DNA of 64,000 nucleotides from Candidatus Aphodovivens excrementavium (GCA_018715935.1 DVKR01000029.1:1-64000), one strand, 5' to 3'; counted from the first letter of the stretch, positions 55,225-64,000 are shown. The notes: generated by a model from the letters alone, not told the origin. Translations and numbers: made by a program.

Positions 55225-55803
55225 TTACTCCTTGGGCATCAGCTTGCCGTATCCGCCGTTGGTGCGGCGGTAGATCACGTTCACATTGCCGCTGTCGCGG
55301 TCGGTGTATACGAAGAAGTCGTGGTCGAGCAAGTCGATCTTGACCAGCGCCTCCTCTTCGGTCAGCGGTTCGAACTCGATCTCCTTGACGCGCAGCACGG
55401 CGTCGTCGGCAGACAGCTCTTCCATCAGGGCGTCGAAGTCGACGTCGCCCATTGCGGCATCAGGCGCACCAGAGGCAACCTTCTCGGTTGCGCGCGTCTT
55501 GCGGTCGACGACTTTGGTCTTGTACTTGCGCAGCTGGCGAACCACCTTGGCGGCGGCGACGTCGATAGCTGCGTACATGTCCTCCTCGCGCTCCTCGACG
55601 TGGATGACGTGCCCTTTGGTGCGCAGCGTAACCTCGCACGTGCAGGGAGTGGGGTTGGCCGGGTTCTTCTCGACGGACAGCACGACTTCGGCGTCCAGCG
55701 GGTTGATGTCCATGACCTTCATGGAATTGCCGATTTTATCCTCGGCGTACTGACGCAGTGCATCGGTAACAGTTATTTTGCGTCCGGCAACGGTAACGGC
55801 CAT
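55225..55803 (-). CDS. hpf: Ribosome hibernation promoting factor, long form
   Basis: 192 residues. Residues 1-95 are the S30AE ribosome-binding domain (MAVTVAGRKITVTDALRQYAEDKI; DMYAAIDVAAAKVVRQLRKYKTKV). A linker follows, then the C-terminal dimerisation domain (VRVKEIEFEPLTEEEALVKIDLLDHDFFVYTD-like, NVIYRRTNGGYGKL). Long HPF joins 70S ribosomes into 100S dimers in stationary phase. ATG 55803 has AGAGGTGAT upstream. Confidence 0.97.
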   Translation of the reverse strand: MAVTVAGRKITVTDALRQYAEDKIGNSMKVMDINPLDAEVVLSVEKNPANPTPCTCEVTLRTKGHVIHVEEREEDMYAAIDVAAAKVVRQLRKYKTKVVDRKTRATEKVASGAPDAAMGDVDFDALMEELSADDAVLRVKEIEFEPLTEEEALVKIDLLDHDFFVYTDRDSGNVNVIYRRTNGGYGKLMPKE

Positions 55804-55923
55804 GCGATCACCTCTTACCTCGTGGCGAATAAAAAAGCAGCTCTTGAAAGGCATCTTCCCTCTCGTGCGGGAGGGCGTATGCTCTACAAGCACGATCTGG
55901 GCGGCTCCTTTCAACTTGCTGCA

Positions 55924-56326
55924 GAATAAGTCTAACTCAAAAAGCGATGTTGTGCGGGTTGATTTTGGTCTGTTACGTATTCGAAAGATGAAAGGTATCC
56001 GCAGGTGGGAGGGGTGATAATGCCACGCGTCCGCGCGTGTCTATGTGTGAGCGAGGCACGCCCGTTTCGGAAGAGGGGAGGGCTTCTTCCGCAGACGCTC
56101 GCGAAGCCTCTGCCGTCGGAGGGCAAACCCGTTTCGGAAGAGGGGAGGACTTCGTGTGGGCGAGGGGATTCAATGGGGAAAGGTGCTGCCAGGGTGCTCA
56201 GCGTCGTGATGGCGCTGCCGGAATGCGAAGGGGCGCTCTGGCGATTTGTGCACAATTTCAGGTGTCGAAAAGGGCGTTCTTTTTCGCATGATATGATGCT
56301 TCGAAATTTCAAGAGACAGGCATTCA
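55924..56326. other. Intergenic region upstream of nhaA with direct repeats
   Basis: About 400 bases between divergent hpf and nhaA with no supported gene. A 21-base sequence beginning CCCGTTTCGGAAGAGGGG occurs at 56061-56081 and identically at 56128-56148, 67 bases apart. I found no clear promoter or riboswitch. Confidence 0.5.
56061..56148 (+). repeat. Pair of identical 21-base direct repeats
   Basis: Copies at 56061-56081 and 56128-56148 are identical over 21 bases and both continue into a purine-rich CTT-containing flank. Spacing is 67 bases start to start. Confidence 0.75.
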
Positions 56327-57721
56327 ATGACCGACAATTTGTTTATCGATGAGGTGCAGGGGCATCAAAAGCGCTACCGCAAGCTCATCAGCTTCACGCA
56401 CTCGTCTACGCGGGCGGCGCTTGTTATGCTGCTTGCCGCAGTTGCCGCAGTTGTTATCGTAAACACCGACGCGTACGGCCCTTTCGAAGAGATTCTCCAC
56501 ACCGAACTGGGATTTTTCTTTGGTGAGTATTCTGCTCATATGTCGGTGGCGCATGTAATCAATGACCTGTTCATGGCGTTGTTCTTCCTGCTTGTGGGCC
56601 TTGAGATCAAATATGAGATGACCGTTGGGGAGCTTACCAACATCCGTCAGGCAGTCCTGCCTATTATGGGAGCGCTTGGCGGCGTGGCAGTTCCCATCGT
56701 GGTGTACCTTGCGTTCAACGCGGGCAATCCGGAGACGGTTCAAGGTTGGGGCGTGCCCACGGCAACCGACATCGCCTTCGCGCTGGGCATTTTGGCGCTG
56801 CTGGGCAAGCGCGTTCCGAGCGGGGTGCGCGTGTTTCTGAGCACGCTTGCGGTGGTTGACGACATCATCGCCATTCTGGTTATTGCCGTTTTCTACGGGC
56901 ATGCCCCTTCTTTCGGCTGGCTTATGGTGGCAGCGGGCATCATGCTCGTGCTCGTAGCGATGAACCGCATGCACGTGTACGCGCTCGTTCCCTACCTTAT
57001 CGTGGGGGTGTTCCTATGGGTGTGCGTGCTGCTTTCGGGCGTGCACGCCACCATTGCCGGCGTGTTGCTGGCGTTTGCCATCCCCACCGGGTCTCGCGTG
57101 AACCTCACGAGCTTTATGGACTGGTCGGGCGAAAAGGTGAGCCAAGCCCGCGAGGCGTATGAGCCCGAGGAGCCGGTGCTGGCGCAAGGCCATTACTTGA
57201 AAACGGTCAAAAGCCTCAGCAGGGTTGCCCGGCAGGTGGTTCCCCCTGCAATCCGTTTGGAGCATCGACTGCATCCGTGGGTGTATTTCGTATGCATGCC
57301 GCTGTTCGCGCTCACCAACGCAGGCGTTCGTTTTGTTGACAGCGACCCAACCGCCCTGTTTGCCGACCCGGTGCTTTTCGGCGTGATGCTGGGCTTGCTT
57401 GTTGGCAAGCCGGTGGGCATCGTGCTGATGAGCGTGCTCACGGTCAAGTGCAAGATAGCGCGGCTTCCCCAGGGGGTCACCTGGATGCATCTCGTGGGCG
57501 CGGGCATCTTGGGCGGCGTGGGCTTTACAATGGCCATCTTTGTGGCGAATCTTGCGTATGCCGACGCCTTGCATGTGGCCATTGCGAAAATGGGCATCTT
57601 GCTGGCGTCGCTTGTTGCGGGCGTGGCGGGCTTCCTGTTCTTGTATGTGCAAGCGAAGCGGTCGCGGCGTGAAGACGAGGCGGCGGAAGGCGGCACGCTT
57701 GGGGCGCAGCCGGAAGGCTAG
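56327..57721 (+). CDS. nhaA: Na+/H+ antiporter NhaA
   Basis: 464 residues with about twelve membrane segments. The NhaA signature is present: AHVINDLFMALFFLLVGLEIKYE, GALGGVAVPIVVYLAFN, GWGVPTATDIAFALG (Asp of the ion site) and LAVVDDIIAILVIAVFY (the Asp-Asp pair), then a GTLL-like pore segment near the C-terminus. It exports Na+ in exchange for protons. The C-terminal 25 residues are charged and cytoplasmic. The ribosome site is weak. Confidence 0.96.
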   Translation: MTDNLFIDEVQGHQKRYRKLISFTHSSTRAALVMLLAAVAAVVIVNTDAYGPFEEILHTELGFFFGEYSAHMSVAHVINDLFMALFFLLVGLEIKYEMTVGELTNIRQAVLPIMGALGGVAVPIVVYLAFNAGNPETVQGWGVPTATDIAFALGILALLGKRVPSGVRVFLSTLAVVDDIIAILVIAVFYGHAPSFGWLMVAAGIMLVLVAMNRMHVYALVPYLIVGVFLWVCVLLSGVHATIAGVLLAFAIPTGSRVNLTSFMDWSGEKVSQAREAYEPEEPVLAQGHYLKTVKSLSRVARQVVPPAIRLEHRLHPWVYFVCMPLFALTNAGVRFVDSDPTALFADPVLFGVMLGLLVGKPVGIVLMSVLTVKCKIARLPQGVTWMHLVGAGILGGVGFTMAIFVANLAYADALHVAIAKMGILLASLVAGVAGFLFLYVQAKRSRREDEAAEGGTLGAQPEG

Positions 57722-57888
57722 CCGAGCCGCGGCAAAGCCAGGCGCCGGAAAGCTCAGGGTGCCCGGCGTGCGCGCCGACAAGTGTGCGGTATACTTTTTG
57801 CGATGTCTTTGATGGCAAAGCTCACGTTCTTACGAATGGTGTGATTACCACCAGGTAAGGCGAAGATTCAAACGCTAGGGAGGTCGCC

Positions 57889-59280
57889 ATGGAGTCTGCT
57901 GCAATTGTTTTGGCTGCCGGTGCCGGCACGCGCATGAAATCGAAGAAGCCGAAGGTTGCGCACGAGGTATTGGGCAAGCCTATGGTGCGCTGGGTTATCG
58001 ATGCGGCGCACGCGGCGGGTCTTACGCGCGTTGTTACCGTTGTCGGCCATGAGCGCAACCAGGTCATCCCGCTGGTTGAGTCAGACACCGAGATTGCCGA
58101 GCAGTATGTGCGCCGCGGCACTGCCGACGCCGTCAACTCGTGCCGCGAGCAACTGGGCGATTTTGCCGGTTCGGTTGTTGTTCTTTCGGGCGACTGCCCT
58201 CTCATAACGTCGTCCACCATTCGCAAACTCGTTGAAATGCGGGAGCGCGCCGACGCCGCCGTGGTAGTGCTTACGATGGAGCTTGACGACCCAACAGGGT
58301 ACGGGCGCATCGTGCGCGACGGCGCGGGCGAGGTGGAGCGTATCGTCGAGCAAAAAGACGCGAACGAAGCCGAAGCCGCTATTACCGAGTGCAATTCAGG
58401 CTTCTACTGCTTTGACGGGAAAGCCCTCTTTGACGCGCTTTTGAAGGTGAGCAACGACAACGCCCAAGGCGAGTTCTACCTTACCGATGTGCTGGCAATC
58501 TGCCGCGAGGCGGGACGTTCCGTGCTGGCTCTTCCGACGGACAATCCTGCGGAATGCCTTGGCGTTAATTCGCGCGGTCAGCTGGCTCAGGCTACCAAGC
58601 AGCTGCAGCGCCGTATCAACGAGCGCTTGATGGCGGATGGCGTGACCATGACCGATCCCGATCTGGTGTGGGTGGGCCCTGATGCAAAGGTCGCTCGCGA
58701 CGTTGAGCTGCTGCCGATGACCTTCCTCTATGGGTCTACCAGCATTGGAGAGGGCAGCGTCGTTGGCCCCAACACGCGTCTGACCGACACGGTGGTAGGC
58801 CGCGGTTGCGTGGTCGACGAGACGGTGGCGCTCCAGTCGGCAATCGACGACGGTGCAACGTGCGGGCCGCGCGCCTATCTGCGCCCGGGCGCTCATTTGT
58901 GCGAGGGAGCCAAGGCGGGCACGCATGTTGAGATCAAGAAATCGACGGTGGGCAAGGGTTCGAAGGTTCCGCACCTCAGCTATATCGGAGATGCGCTTAT
59001 CGGCGAAGGCGTCAACATCGGCGCAGGTTCCATCACGTGCAATTACGACGGTGCGAAGAAGCATTCCACCATCATCGGCGACGGGGCCTTTATCGGCAGC
59101 GACACCATGATGGTGGCTCCCATCAATATCGGCGCGGGCGCCATTGTGGGTGCGGGCTCGGTTATCACCGAAGACGTTCAAGCCGATTCTTTGGGCATTG
59201 CGCGTGCAGAGCAGCAAGAGGTCAAGGGCTGGGCGGAAAAGAAGCGCGCCCGTTTGGGAATTTTTGGCAAGAAGAAATAG
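57889..59280 (+). CDS. glmU: Bifunctional UDP-GlcNAc pyrophosphorylase / glucosamine-1-P acetyltransferase
   Basis: 463 residues. The N-terminal nucleotidyltransferase (LAAGAGTRMKSKKPKV at about 8-23) makes up about 1-230; the C-terminal left-handed beta helix has hexapeptide repeats and the acetyltransferase motif SYIGDALIGEGVNIGAGSITCNYDGAKKH. It makes UDP-N-acetylglucosamine for peptidoglycan. AGGGAGG precedes the ATG; a TATACT box lies at 57790-57795. prs follows about 185 bases on, a common glmU-prs-pth order. Confidence 0.98.
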   Translation: MESAAIVLAAGAGTRMKSKKPKVAHEVLGKPMVRWVIDAAHAAGLTRVVTVVGHERNQVIPLVESDTEIAEQYVRRGTADAVNSCREQLGDFAGSVVVLSGDCPLITSSTIRKLVEMRERADAAVVVLTMELDDPTGYGRIVRDGAGEVERIVEQKDANEAEAAITECNSGFYCFDGKALFDALLKVSNDNAQGEFYLTDVLAICREAGRSVLALPTDNPAECLGVNSRGQLAQATKQLQRRINERLMADGVTMTDPDLVWVGPDAKVARDVELLPMTFLYGSTSIGEGSVVGPNTRLTDTVVGRGCVVDETVALQSAIDDGATCGPRAYLRPGAHLCEGAKAGTHVEIKKSTVGKGSKVPHLSYIGDALIGEGVNIGAGSITCNYDGAKKHSTIIGDGAFIGSDTMMVAPINIGAGAIVGAGSVITEDVQADSLGIARAEQQEVKGWAEKKRARLGIFGKKK

Positions 59281-59465
59281 AAAAACAGCGATTGCGCCAA
59301 AGGTTTCCCCTTGTCAAACTGAATTGAGGAGATAATCCGGCTACAATAAGGCCTACAGGCTCCAACGTGGTTCGATCTGTCACTGCACTGCGAGGTGCGG
59401 CGCGAAGAGGCGAAACGCATGGCAGCCGAGGCCTTATCTATTTGCGAAGCGAAGGAGCGCGCACC

Positions 59466-60428
59466 ATGGCAGAAGAGAGAAGCATTGCCTTGTTTGCAGG
59501 TTCGGTGAACCCAGGCTTGGCCGACGATATTTCCAAGGAGCTGGGCGTTCCTCTGGGAAACGTTAAGTTGGAGAAGTTCGCCAATGGCGAGATCTATGCG
59601 CGCTATCAGGAAAGCGTGCGCGGCAAGGAAGTTTTTCTGATCCAGTCGGTGAGCTGCGGTTCGGGCATGGACGTCAACGACGCTCTCATGGAGCTGCTTA
59701 TCATGGCCGACGCCGCCAAACGCGCTTCCGCTCATAACGTTTCTGCCGTCATCGCCCATTACGGATATGCTCGTCAGGATCGCAAAGCGGCTCCGCGCGA
59801 GCCCATCACGGCGAAGCTTGTTGCCGATCTGCTTGAGGCTTCCGGCGTCGACAACGTGATCACCATCGACCTACACCAGGACGCTATCCAAGGCTTCTTC
59901 GATATTCCCGTAAACCACATGACCGCCATGGGCATTTTCGTCGACTACTACAAGAGCATGGGCTTGGATCCCGAAGAGGTTGTCGTTGTGTCTCCCGACG
60001 TTGGGCGCGCCAAAGCGGCCAAGAAGTTTTCCACCATGCTCGATTGCGACATCGCCATCATGCACAAGGATCGCCCGAAGCACAATCAGGCGGAAATCAC
60101 GGCGCTCATCGGCGACGTGTCGGGCAAGATCTGCATTCTCAACGACGACATGATCGACACGGCTGGCTCGCTGGTTGCTGCTGCAAGCACGCTTAAGGCA
60201 AAGGGCGCCAAAAAGGTGCTGGCGTGTGCAACGCACGGCCTGTTCAGCGGTCCGGCGTACGACCGCATCGAGAACTCTTGCATCGAGCAAGTGCTGGTAA
60301 CCAATGCCGTTCCCGTGCCGCTAGAGCGACAGACCGGCAAGATCAAGGTCATGTCGCTGGGTCCGCTGTTCGCCCAGACCATTCAGAACGTGTACAAAAA
60401 CGGTTCCGTGGCGTCTCTGTTCGAGTAG
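59466..60428 (+). CDS. prs: Ribose-phosphate pyrophosphokinase
   Basis: 320 residues. LFAGSVNPGLADDISKELG, KFANGEIYARYQESVRGKEVFLIQS-like start, HYGYARQDRKAAPREPI (ATP-binding), DLHQDAIQGFFDIPV (flexible loop and Mg site) and the PRPP loop LNDDMIDTAGSLVAAA. It makes PRPP for the purine genes in this window, among others. AAGGAG precedes ATG 59466. Confidence 0.98.
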   Translation: MAEERSIALFAGSVNPGLADDISKELGVPLGNVKLEKFANGEIYARYQESVRGKEVFLIQSVSCGSGMDVNDALMELLIMADAAKRASAHNVSAVIAHYGYARQDRKAAPREPITAKLVADLLEASGVDNVITIDLHQDAIQGFFDIPVNHMTAMGIFVDYYKSMGLDPEEVVVVSPDVGRAKAAKKFSTMLDCDIAIMHKDRPKHNQAEITALIGDVSGKICILNDDMIDTAGSLVAAASTLKAKGAKKVLACATHGLFSGPAYDRIENSCIEQVLVTNAVPVPLERQTGKIKVMSLGPLFAQTIQNVYKNGSVASLFE

Positions 60429-60432
60429 GAGG

Positions 60433-60458
60433 TTTCGCTTGCCTGCCGGCAAGCGAAA
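60433..60458. repeat. Perfect hairpin just after prs
   Basis: An 11-pair stem (TTTCGCTTGCC at 60433-60443, complement at 60448-60458) with a four-base loop, starting five bases after the prs stop. No T run follows, so it is not a standard terminator. Confidence 0.7.
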
Positions 60459-60472
60459 CGGCTCGCCGCTGC

Positions 60473-60571
60473 GGGCCGATCTGGCGGCACGGCTGGCGCT
60501 CCAAGGTTTCCTCACGGCCCAAAGGCCGCTTCGGAAACCTTTCACGCCATCCTCGCTCGCCAGATCGGCCC
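60473..60571. repeat. Nested inverted repeat in the prs-pth spacer
   Basis: A perfect 14-base inverted repeat (GGGCCGATCTGGCG at 60473-60486, complement at 60558-60571) encloses a second one (AAGGTTTCC at 60503-60511, GGAAACCTT at 60533-60541) and a GGCC-rich tip. Together they form a long, 99-base hairpin. It looks like a repetitive intergenic palindrome or structured spacer; only one copy was seen in this window. Confidence 0.7.
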
Positions 60572-60625
60572 TCGCTGTCTTTGACTCGACCCGTAACACT
60601 ATCGTCGCTGGGAGAGGGGGTTCTT

Positions 60626-61183
60626 ATGTACCTGATCGTCGGTTTGGGGAATCCGGGGGAGGAGTACGCGCATACTCGGCACAACGCCGGGTTCGACACC
60701 GTCGACCTCATCGGCCAGGAAGTGGGCGCACGCTACTGGAAAACCGAGTGTGGTGCGCTCACGGCCAAGGGCGCCTACCACGACATCGACGTCGTGCTGG
60801 CAAAACCGCAAAGCTACATGAACACCTCTGGCGGCCCGGTCAAGCAGCTGTGCAACGCCTACGGGATTGCGCCTGACCACCTGGTGATCATCCACGACGA
60901 GCTGGACATCGACCCCGGCACCATCCGCGTTAAGTTCGGCGGCGGACACGCTGGTCACAACGGGCTGCGCTCGATCTGCGACAAGCTGGGCACGCGCGAC
61001 TGGTTCCGCGTGCGGTGCGGCATCGGGCGCCCGCCGGGGCGCATGCCGGTGGTCGACTGGGTTTTGTCGCAACCGAAGAAAGAAGCGCTTGATGATTTTC
61101 AACAAGCATGCGACCTTGCTTGCCAGGCGGCGCTTTATCTGATCGAGCACGGGCTGGAGAAAACGCAGCAGAAGTTCAACTAG
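60626..61183 (+). CDS. pth: Peptidyl-tRNA hydrolase
   Basis: 185 residues: MYLIVGLGNPGEEYAHTRHNAGF (catalytic His), KPQSYMNTSGGPV, IHDELDIDPGTIRVKFGGGHAGHNGLRSI. It releases tRNA from dropped-off peptidyl-tRNA. GGGAGAGGGGG precedes the ATG. The order glmU-prs-pth is a conserved set, here interrupted by the palindrome. Confidence 0.98.
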   Translation: MYLIVGLGNPGEEYAHTRHNAGFDTVDLIGQEVGARYWKTECGALTAKGAYHDIDVVLAKPQSYMNTSGGPVKQLCNAYGIAPDHLVIIHDELDIDPGTIRVKFGGGHAGHNGLRSICDKLGTRDWFRVRCGIGRPPGRMPVVDWVLSQPKKEALDDFQQACDLACQAALYLIEHGLEKTQQKFN

Positions 61184-61447
61184 AGGGGCGGGTGTGCTCC
61201 ACTATGCATCCAGGCTATTCGGGTCAAGCAGGAAGTCCCTTAGGCTCATGGTTGCCACGCCGTTCGCTTTAATCGGTCGGGTCGAATAGGGCAGTTGAGC
61301 GCTATACTGCAACTTGCCTTGCGTGGAAGGGTGCCGACGGCTCGCGCGAGTGTTTCGTTTCCGCCGCGCGGCATGGAGAGAGCATGGCTGACGGCTGTCG
61401 TTCTGCGCAGCCGGCTCTTGCCTTTCGGGCTGCGAGGAGGTTGTGTA

Positions 61448-62821
61448 ATGGGGCTGATTAAATCCGAGCGCGGGCAGGTATACGCGCTGTTCGCTATTGT
61501 GGTGTTTGCCTGTGCGTTTGGCTCGCTCACTCAGACCGTCATGAACTCTATGCTTGGCGGCGTCGAAGCCGATTTCGGCGTGGACGCGGCCACGGGGCAG
61601 TGGCTTACCACCGTCTACATGCTCGTGCTGGGCATTACGGTGCCGCTCGTCACATTCCTTTCGCTCAAGTTTTCGACGCGCAATCTGCTTTTTCTGACGC
61701 TTGCTCTGTTTTTCGCGGGTTCGCTTGTTTCCTTTGTTGCACCGAACTTTCTTGTGCTGGTGGCGGGGCGCGTGCTTCAGGCGGTCGCTGCGGGCATCAC
61801 GCTGCCGCTCGTACAGTCGATTGCCATGATGCGCTTTCCCAAGGGCCAAAACGGCACGGCAATGGGCATCGCCGGCATCGCGATGGGGTTCGCGCCGAAT
61901 ATTGGCCCTACTATCGGCGGTGCGCTCGTTGATTCGTGGGGGTGGCGCAGCTTCTTTCTGATCCTGATGGCGGCACTTGCGGTGTTGTTTGTGCTTGCGG
62001 TTTTACTGGTGAATCGCGAAGACGCTCCGCGCGGGGCTGCTTCGCTCGATGTAATTTCGTTTGCGCTCTCAACGCTGGGCCTGGGCGGTCTGCTGCTCGG
62101 GTTCTCCAACGCGTCGAGTGTGGGCTTTGCCGAGCCTACGGTTTGGACCGCGTTGCTGATTGGTGTGGCGTGTCTGATTTTGTTTGTGAGCAGACAGAAG
62201 CGCATCGAGCATCCGCTTATCAACATGGACGTGTTCTCATCGCGGCGCTACCGTGCGAGCTTTATCATCCAGAACTGCCTGTTTGGCTCGTTTATGGGCA
62301 TTACCCTTATCGTGCCGTTATATGTGCAGGGACTGTGCGGCGGTACGGCGCTTGAGGCGGGGCTTGTGTTCATTCCTGCAACTATCTTGGCGATTGTGTT
62401 CAACCCGCTGGCGGGTATTCTTGCCGACAAGATCGGCCCGCGTCCGGTGACCATCGCGGCGGGCGCCTTTTTGTTTGTCGGCGCGGTCTCGATGGCGTTT
62501 ATCGACGAGACGACGCCGCTGTGGCTGGTCACGTTGATGCAGACCATTCGCGGCATCGGCGTAAGTTCGCTCATCGGGCCGCTCAATTCGTGGGGCCTTT
62601 CCGAGCTTCCTCATCAGATCATAATGGACGGCAGTGCGTTTTTCGCCTGCATTCGCCAGGCCTGCGCCTCGTTCGGCACCGCGCTGATGGTGTTTGCGAT
62701 TGCGGCGTTTGGGGCTGCGGCGTCGGGCGAGGCAGTCGCGCTTGGGTATCAGGTGGCGTTTGGCCTGTCTGCGGTGCTGTCGCTGTGCGTGCTGGCGGGC
62801 GCTGTGTGGAAAGTGCGCTAG
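61448..62821 (+). CDS. MFS transporter, DHA2 (EmrB/QacA-like) family
   Basis: 457 residues with about thirteen to fourteen membrane segments. It starts with TVMNSMLGGVEADFGVDAATGQWLTTVYMLVLGITVPL, which is typical of DHA2 exporters, and has the motif C-like stretch GIAMGFAPNIGPTIGGALVD. It probably exports drugs or other toxic compounds by proton antiport. ATG 61448 has GAGGAGG upstream. It is monocistronic and convergent with the ABC-F gene. Confidence 0.9.
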   Translation: MGLIKSERGQVYALFAIVVFACAFGSLTQTVMNSMLGGVEADFGVDAATGQWLTTVYMLVLGITVPLVTFLSLKFSTRNLLFLTLALFFAGSLVSFVAPNFLVLVAGRVLQAVAAGITLPLVQSIAMMRFPKGQNGTAMGIAGIAMGFAPNIGPTIGGALVDSWGWRSFFLILMAALAVLFVLAVLLVNREDAPRGAASLDVISFALSTLGLGGLLLGFSNASSVGFAEPTVWTALLIGVACLILFVSRQKRIEHPLINMDVFSSRRYRASFIIQNCLFGSFMGITLIVPLYVQGLCGGTALEAGLVFIPATILAIVFNPLAGILADKIGPRPVTIAAGAFLFVGAVSMAFIDETTPLWLVTLMQTIRGIGVSSLIGPLNSWGLSELPHQIIMDGSAFFACIRQACASFGTALMVFAIAAFGAAASGEAVALGYQVAFGLSAVLSLCVLAGAVWKVR

Positions 62822-62926
62822 CCCAGGCATTGCGGCGGGCAGGCGCCCTGTCTGTATCCAGCGGGCCTGGAACGCCGTCTTTGGCACGTCTGGCGCGCCC
62901 TGTCTTGGCGCGCGCCGCGCCCTTCC

Positions 62927-64000
62927 TTATTCCCCGAGTTTTTCGGCGGCTTCCAGCCACTCCTCTTCCAAGGCTTCTATTTGAGACTGCAGATCTTCTA
63001 GTTGCTTTTGAAGGGTACCCAGAGCTACGAAATCGGAAGGATCGGCTGCGTCCATCTCGTTGCGTACCTGGTCAACTTTGCCCTTCAGCGTTTTGATTTT
63101 GTTCTCGTTCGACGCCATGGTCTTGCGAAGTGTGCGTATCTCGCCACCTGTGAGGTGCTTCTCTTCGGAAGCGCTGCCTTTGGCGGGCTCTTTCTCCGGC
63201 GGGGCGAAGGGAAGCGGCTTCTCGCTTTGTGCGACCAGCTCCAAATATTCGTCTACTCCGCGCGGAAGATGGCGGATCTTTCCATCAATGAGCGCAAACT
63301 GATGGTCGGTCACGCGCTCCATCAGATAGCGGTCGTGCGTGACCAAAAGCAGTGTGCCCGGCCAACCGTCGAGCAATCCCTCCACGGCGGCAAGCATATC
63401 GGTATCCAGGTCGTTTCCTGGTTCGTCGAGGATCAGCACGTTGGGTTCGTCCAGCAAAATGAGCATGAGGGCAAGGCGACGCTTCTGTCCGCCCGAGAGG
63501 TCTTCCACCGGCTCGTTCAGGTCGTCGCGCGTGAACTCCAAGCGTTCCAATAGCTGTGCAGGGGTCATGCTCTTGCCATCAAGCATGGTGCGGCGCCCGT
63601 AGCGACCGACGACCTCGCGAACGCGATCGCCTTTGAATTTCATCAGCTCTTCCAAATGCTGAGACAGCACGGCGAACCGAACGGTTTTGCCTATTTTTAC
63701 CGTTCCGGAAGTCGGCTGCTGTATGCCCTGGATTGTCCGCAGCAACGTGGTCTTGCCCACGCCATTTCCTCCGACGATGCCATAGCGATCACCCGGCCCA
63801 ATAATCCAGTCGATACGGTCGAGAACCGTGTGACCGTCGAACGCGACGGTTATCTGCTTCATCTCGACTACCTGCTTGCCTAGCCGCGCCATGGCCATGC
63901 GTTTGAGTTCGAGGGGGTTGCGCAATTCGGGAACATCCGCGATGAGCGCCCGTGCGGCATCTACGCGGAATTTCGGTTTGGTCGAGCGCGCCTTTGCGCC
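62927..64000 (-). CDS. ABC-F family ATPase, C-terminal part (cut by the window end)
   Basis: The last 357 residues of a protein that continues past 64000. One full ATPase domain is seen: Walker A GGNGVGKTT, signature LSGGQKRRLALM, Walker B VLILDEPGNDLD and switch VTHDRYLMERV, with no membrane domain. The end (SASEEKHLTGGEIRTLRKTMASNENKIKTLKGK and after) is a coiled-coil tail with DNA-binding character as in Uup. ABC-F proteins act on the ribosome. A preceding ATPase domain should lie beyond the window. Confidence 0.93.
   Translation of the reverse strand, partial: GAKARSTKPKFRVDAARALIADVPELRNPLELKRMAMARLGKQVVEMKQITVAFDGHTVLDRIDWIIGPGDRYGIVGGNGVGKTTLLRTIQGIQQPTSGTVKIGKTVRFAVLSQHLEELMKFKGDRVREVVGRYGRRTMLDGKSMTPAQLLERLEFTRDDLNEPVEDLSGGQKRRLALMLILLDEPNVLILDEPGNDLDTDMLAAVEGLLDGWPGTLLLVTHDRYLMERVTDHQFALIDGKIRHLPRGVDEYLELVAQSEKPLPFAPPEKEPAKGSASEEKHLTGGEIRTLRKTMASNENKIKTLKGKVDQVRNEMDAADPSDFVALGTLQKQLEDLQSQIEALEEEWLEAAEKLGE

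Noticed and set aside
59300-59465. Promoter TTGTCA/TACAAT before prs
   Set aside because: The boxes are 25 bases apart, too far for a sigma-70 promoter, and the nearer alternative is too close.

Overview
The window looks like chromosome from an anaerobic, moderately GC-rich actinobacterium of the class Coriobacteriia, most likely the Eggerthellales (Slackia/Eggerthella-like). This is an inference from gene content: an Nramp-related magnesium transporter with a MgtE-N/CBS partner, a cytoplasmic acetylene-hydratase/catechol-dehydroxylase-like molybdoenzyme with a small ferredoxin and a LysR regulator, indolepyruvate:ferredoxin oxidoreductase, classical menaquinone genes, and a T-box in front of an ECF transporter. 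No species can be named from the sequence alone. I see no prophage, insertion sequence, CRISPR array or rRNA gene.

Layout. 1-240: tRNA-Ile and tRNA-Ala. 0.4-5 kb: TraX-like and CPBP membrane proteins, a J-domain protein, typA. 5-7.5 kb: a parvulin-type lipoprotein, two tRNA-Ser genes and an unknown acidic protein. 7.8-9.5 kb: the rpsF-ssb-rpsR-rplI operon. 9.6-14.7 kb: dnaB and a YhaO/YhaN-like (SbcDC-type) nuclease pair. 14.9-21.4 kb: purA, purD, a HemN/HemW-like radical SAM protein, tRNA-Phe, an MBL-fold hydrolase, purE and a small alarmone synthetase. 21.7-29.5 kb: iorAB, then a tryptophan-type T-box leader controlling a complete ECF transporter (S-A-A-T), then a phenylacetate-CoA-ligase-like gene. 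29.6-35.4 kb: tyrosine phosphatase, phosphotransferase-like protein, and the divergent lysR / molybdoenzyme-ferredoxin pair. 35.4-38.4 kb: Nramp-related transporter and its CBS partner. 38.5-44.8 kb: tRNA-Arg, fused murT-gatD, NAT, rlmH, xth, folE, ACT protein. 44.8-53.2 kb: menF-menD-menH, menB, and a fused menE-menC. 53.2-64 kb: a 32-residue membrane peptide, CNNM/HlyC-type protein, hpf, nhaA, glmU-prs-pth, an MFS exporter and the end of an ABC-F gene cut by the window edge.

How the genes work together. Three metabolic themes stand out. (1) Aryl pyruvate metabolism: IorAB oxidises aryl pyruvates to aryl-acetyl-CoA with reduction of ferredoxin, and a nearby CoA ligase could interconvert aryl-acetate and aryl-acetyl-CoA. 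Between them lies an ECF importer whose leader carries a UGG specifier candidate and a UGGC acceptor-binding bulge, both pointing to tRNA-Trp. (2) Anaerobic respiration: menaquinone genes, a soluble molybdoenzyme module, and folE and xth housekeeping between. (3) Envelope and ion homeostasis: lipid II amidation (MurT-GatD), GlmU, Mg2+ import, Na+/H+ exchange.

Several proteins carry expanded low-complexity or tandem-repeat segments absent from typical family members: MenH (six Gly-ending hexads), MenD (three 12-residue units), MenE (Arg/Ala insert), MurT-GatD (Ala-rich linker), the Nramp-related protein (110-residue basic N-terminus), the parvulin and L9 (acidic tails). Together with two gene fusions (MenE-MenC, MurT-GatD), this is the most distinctive sequence-level trait of the region.
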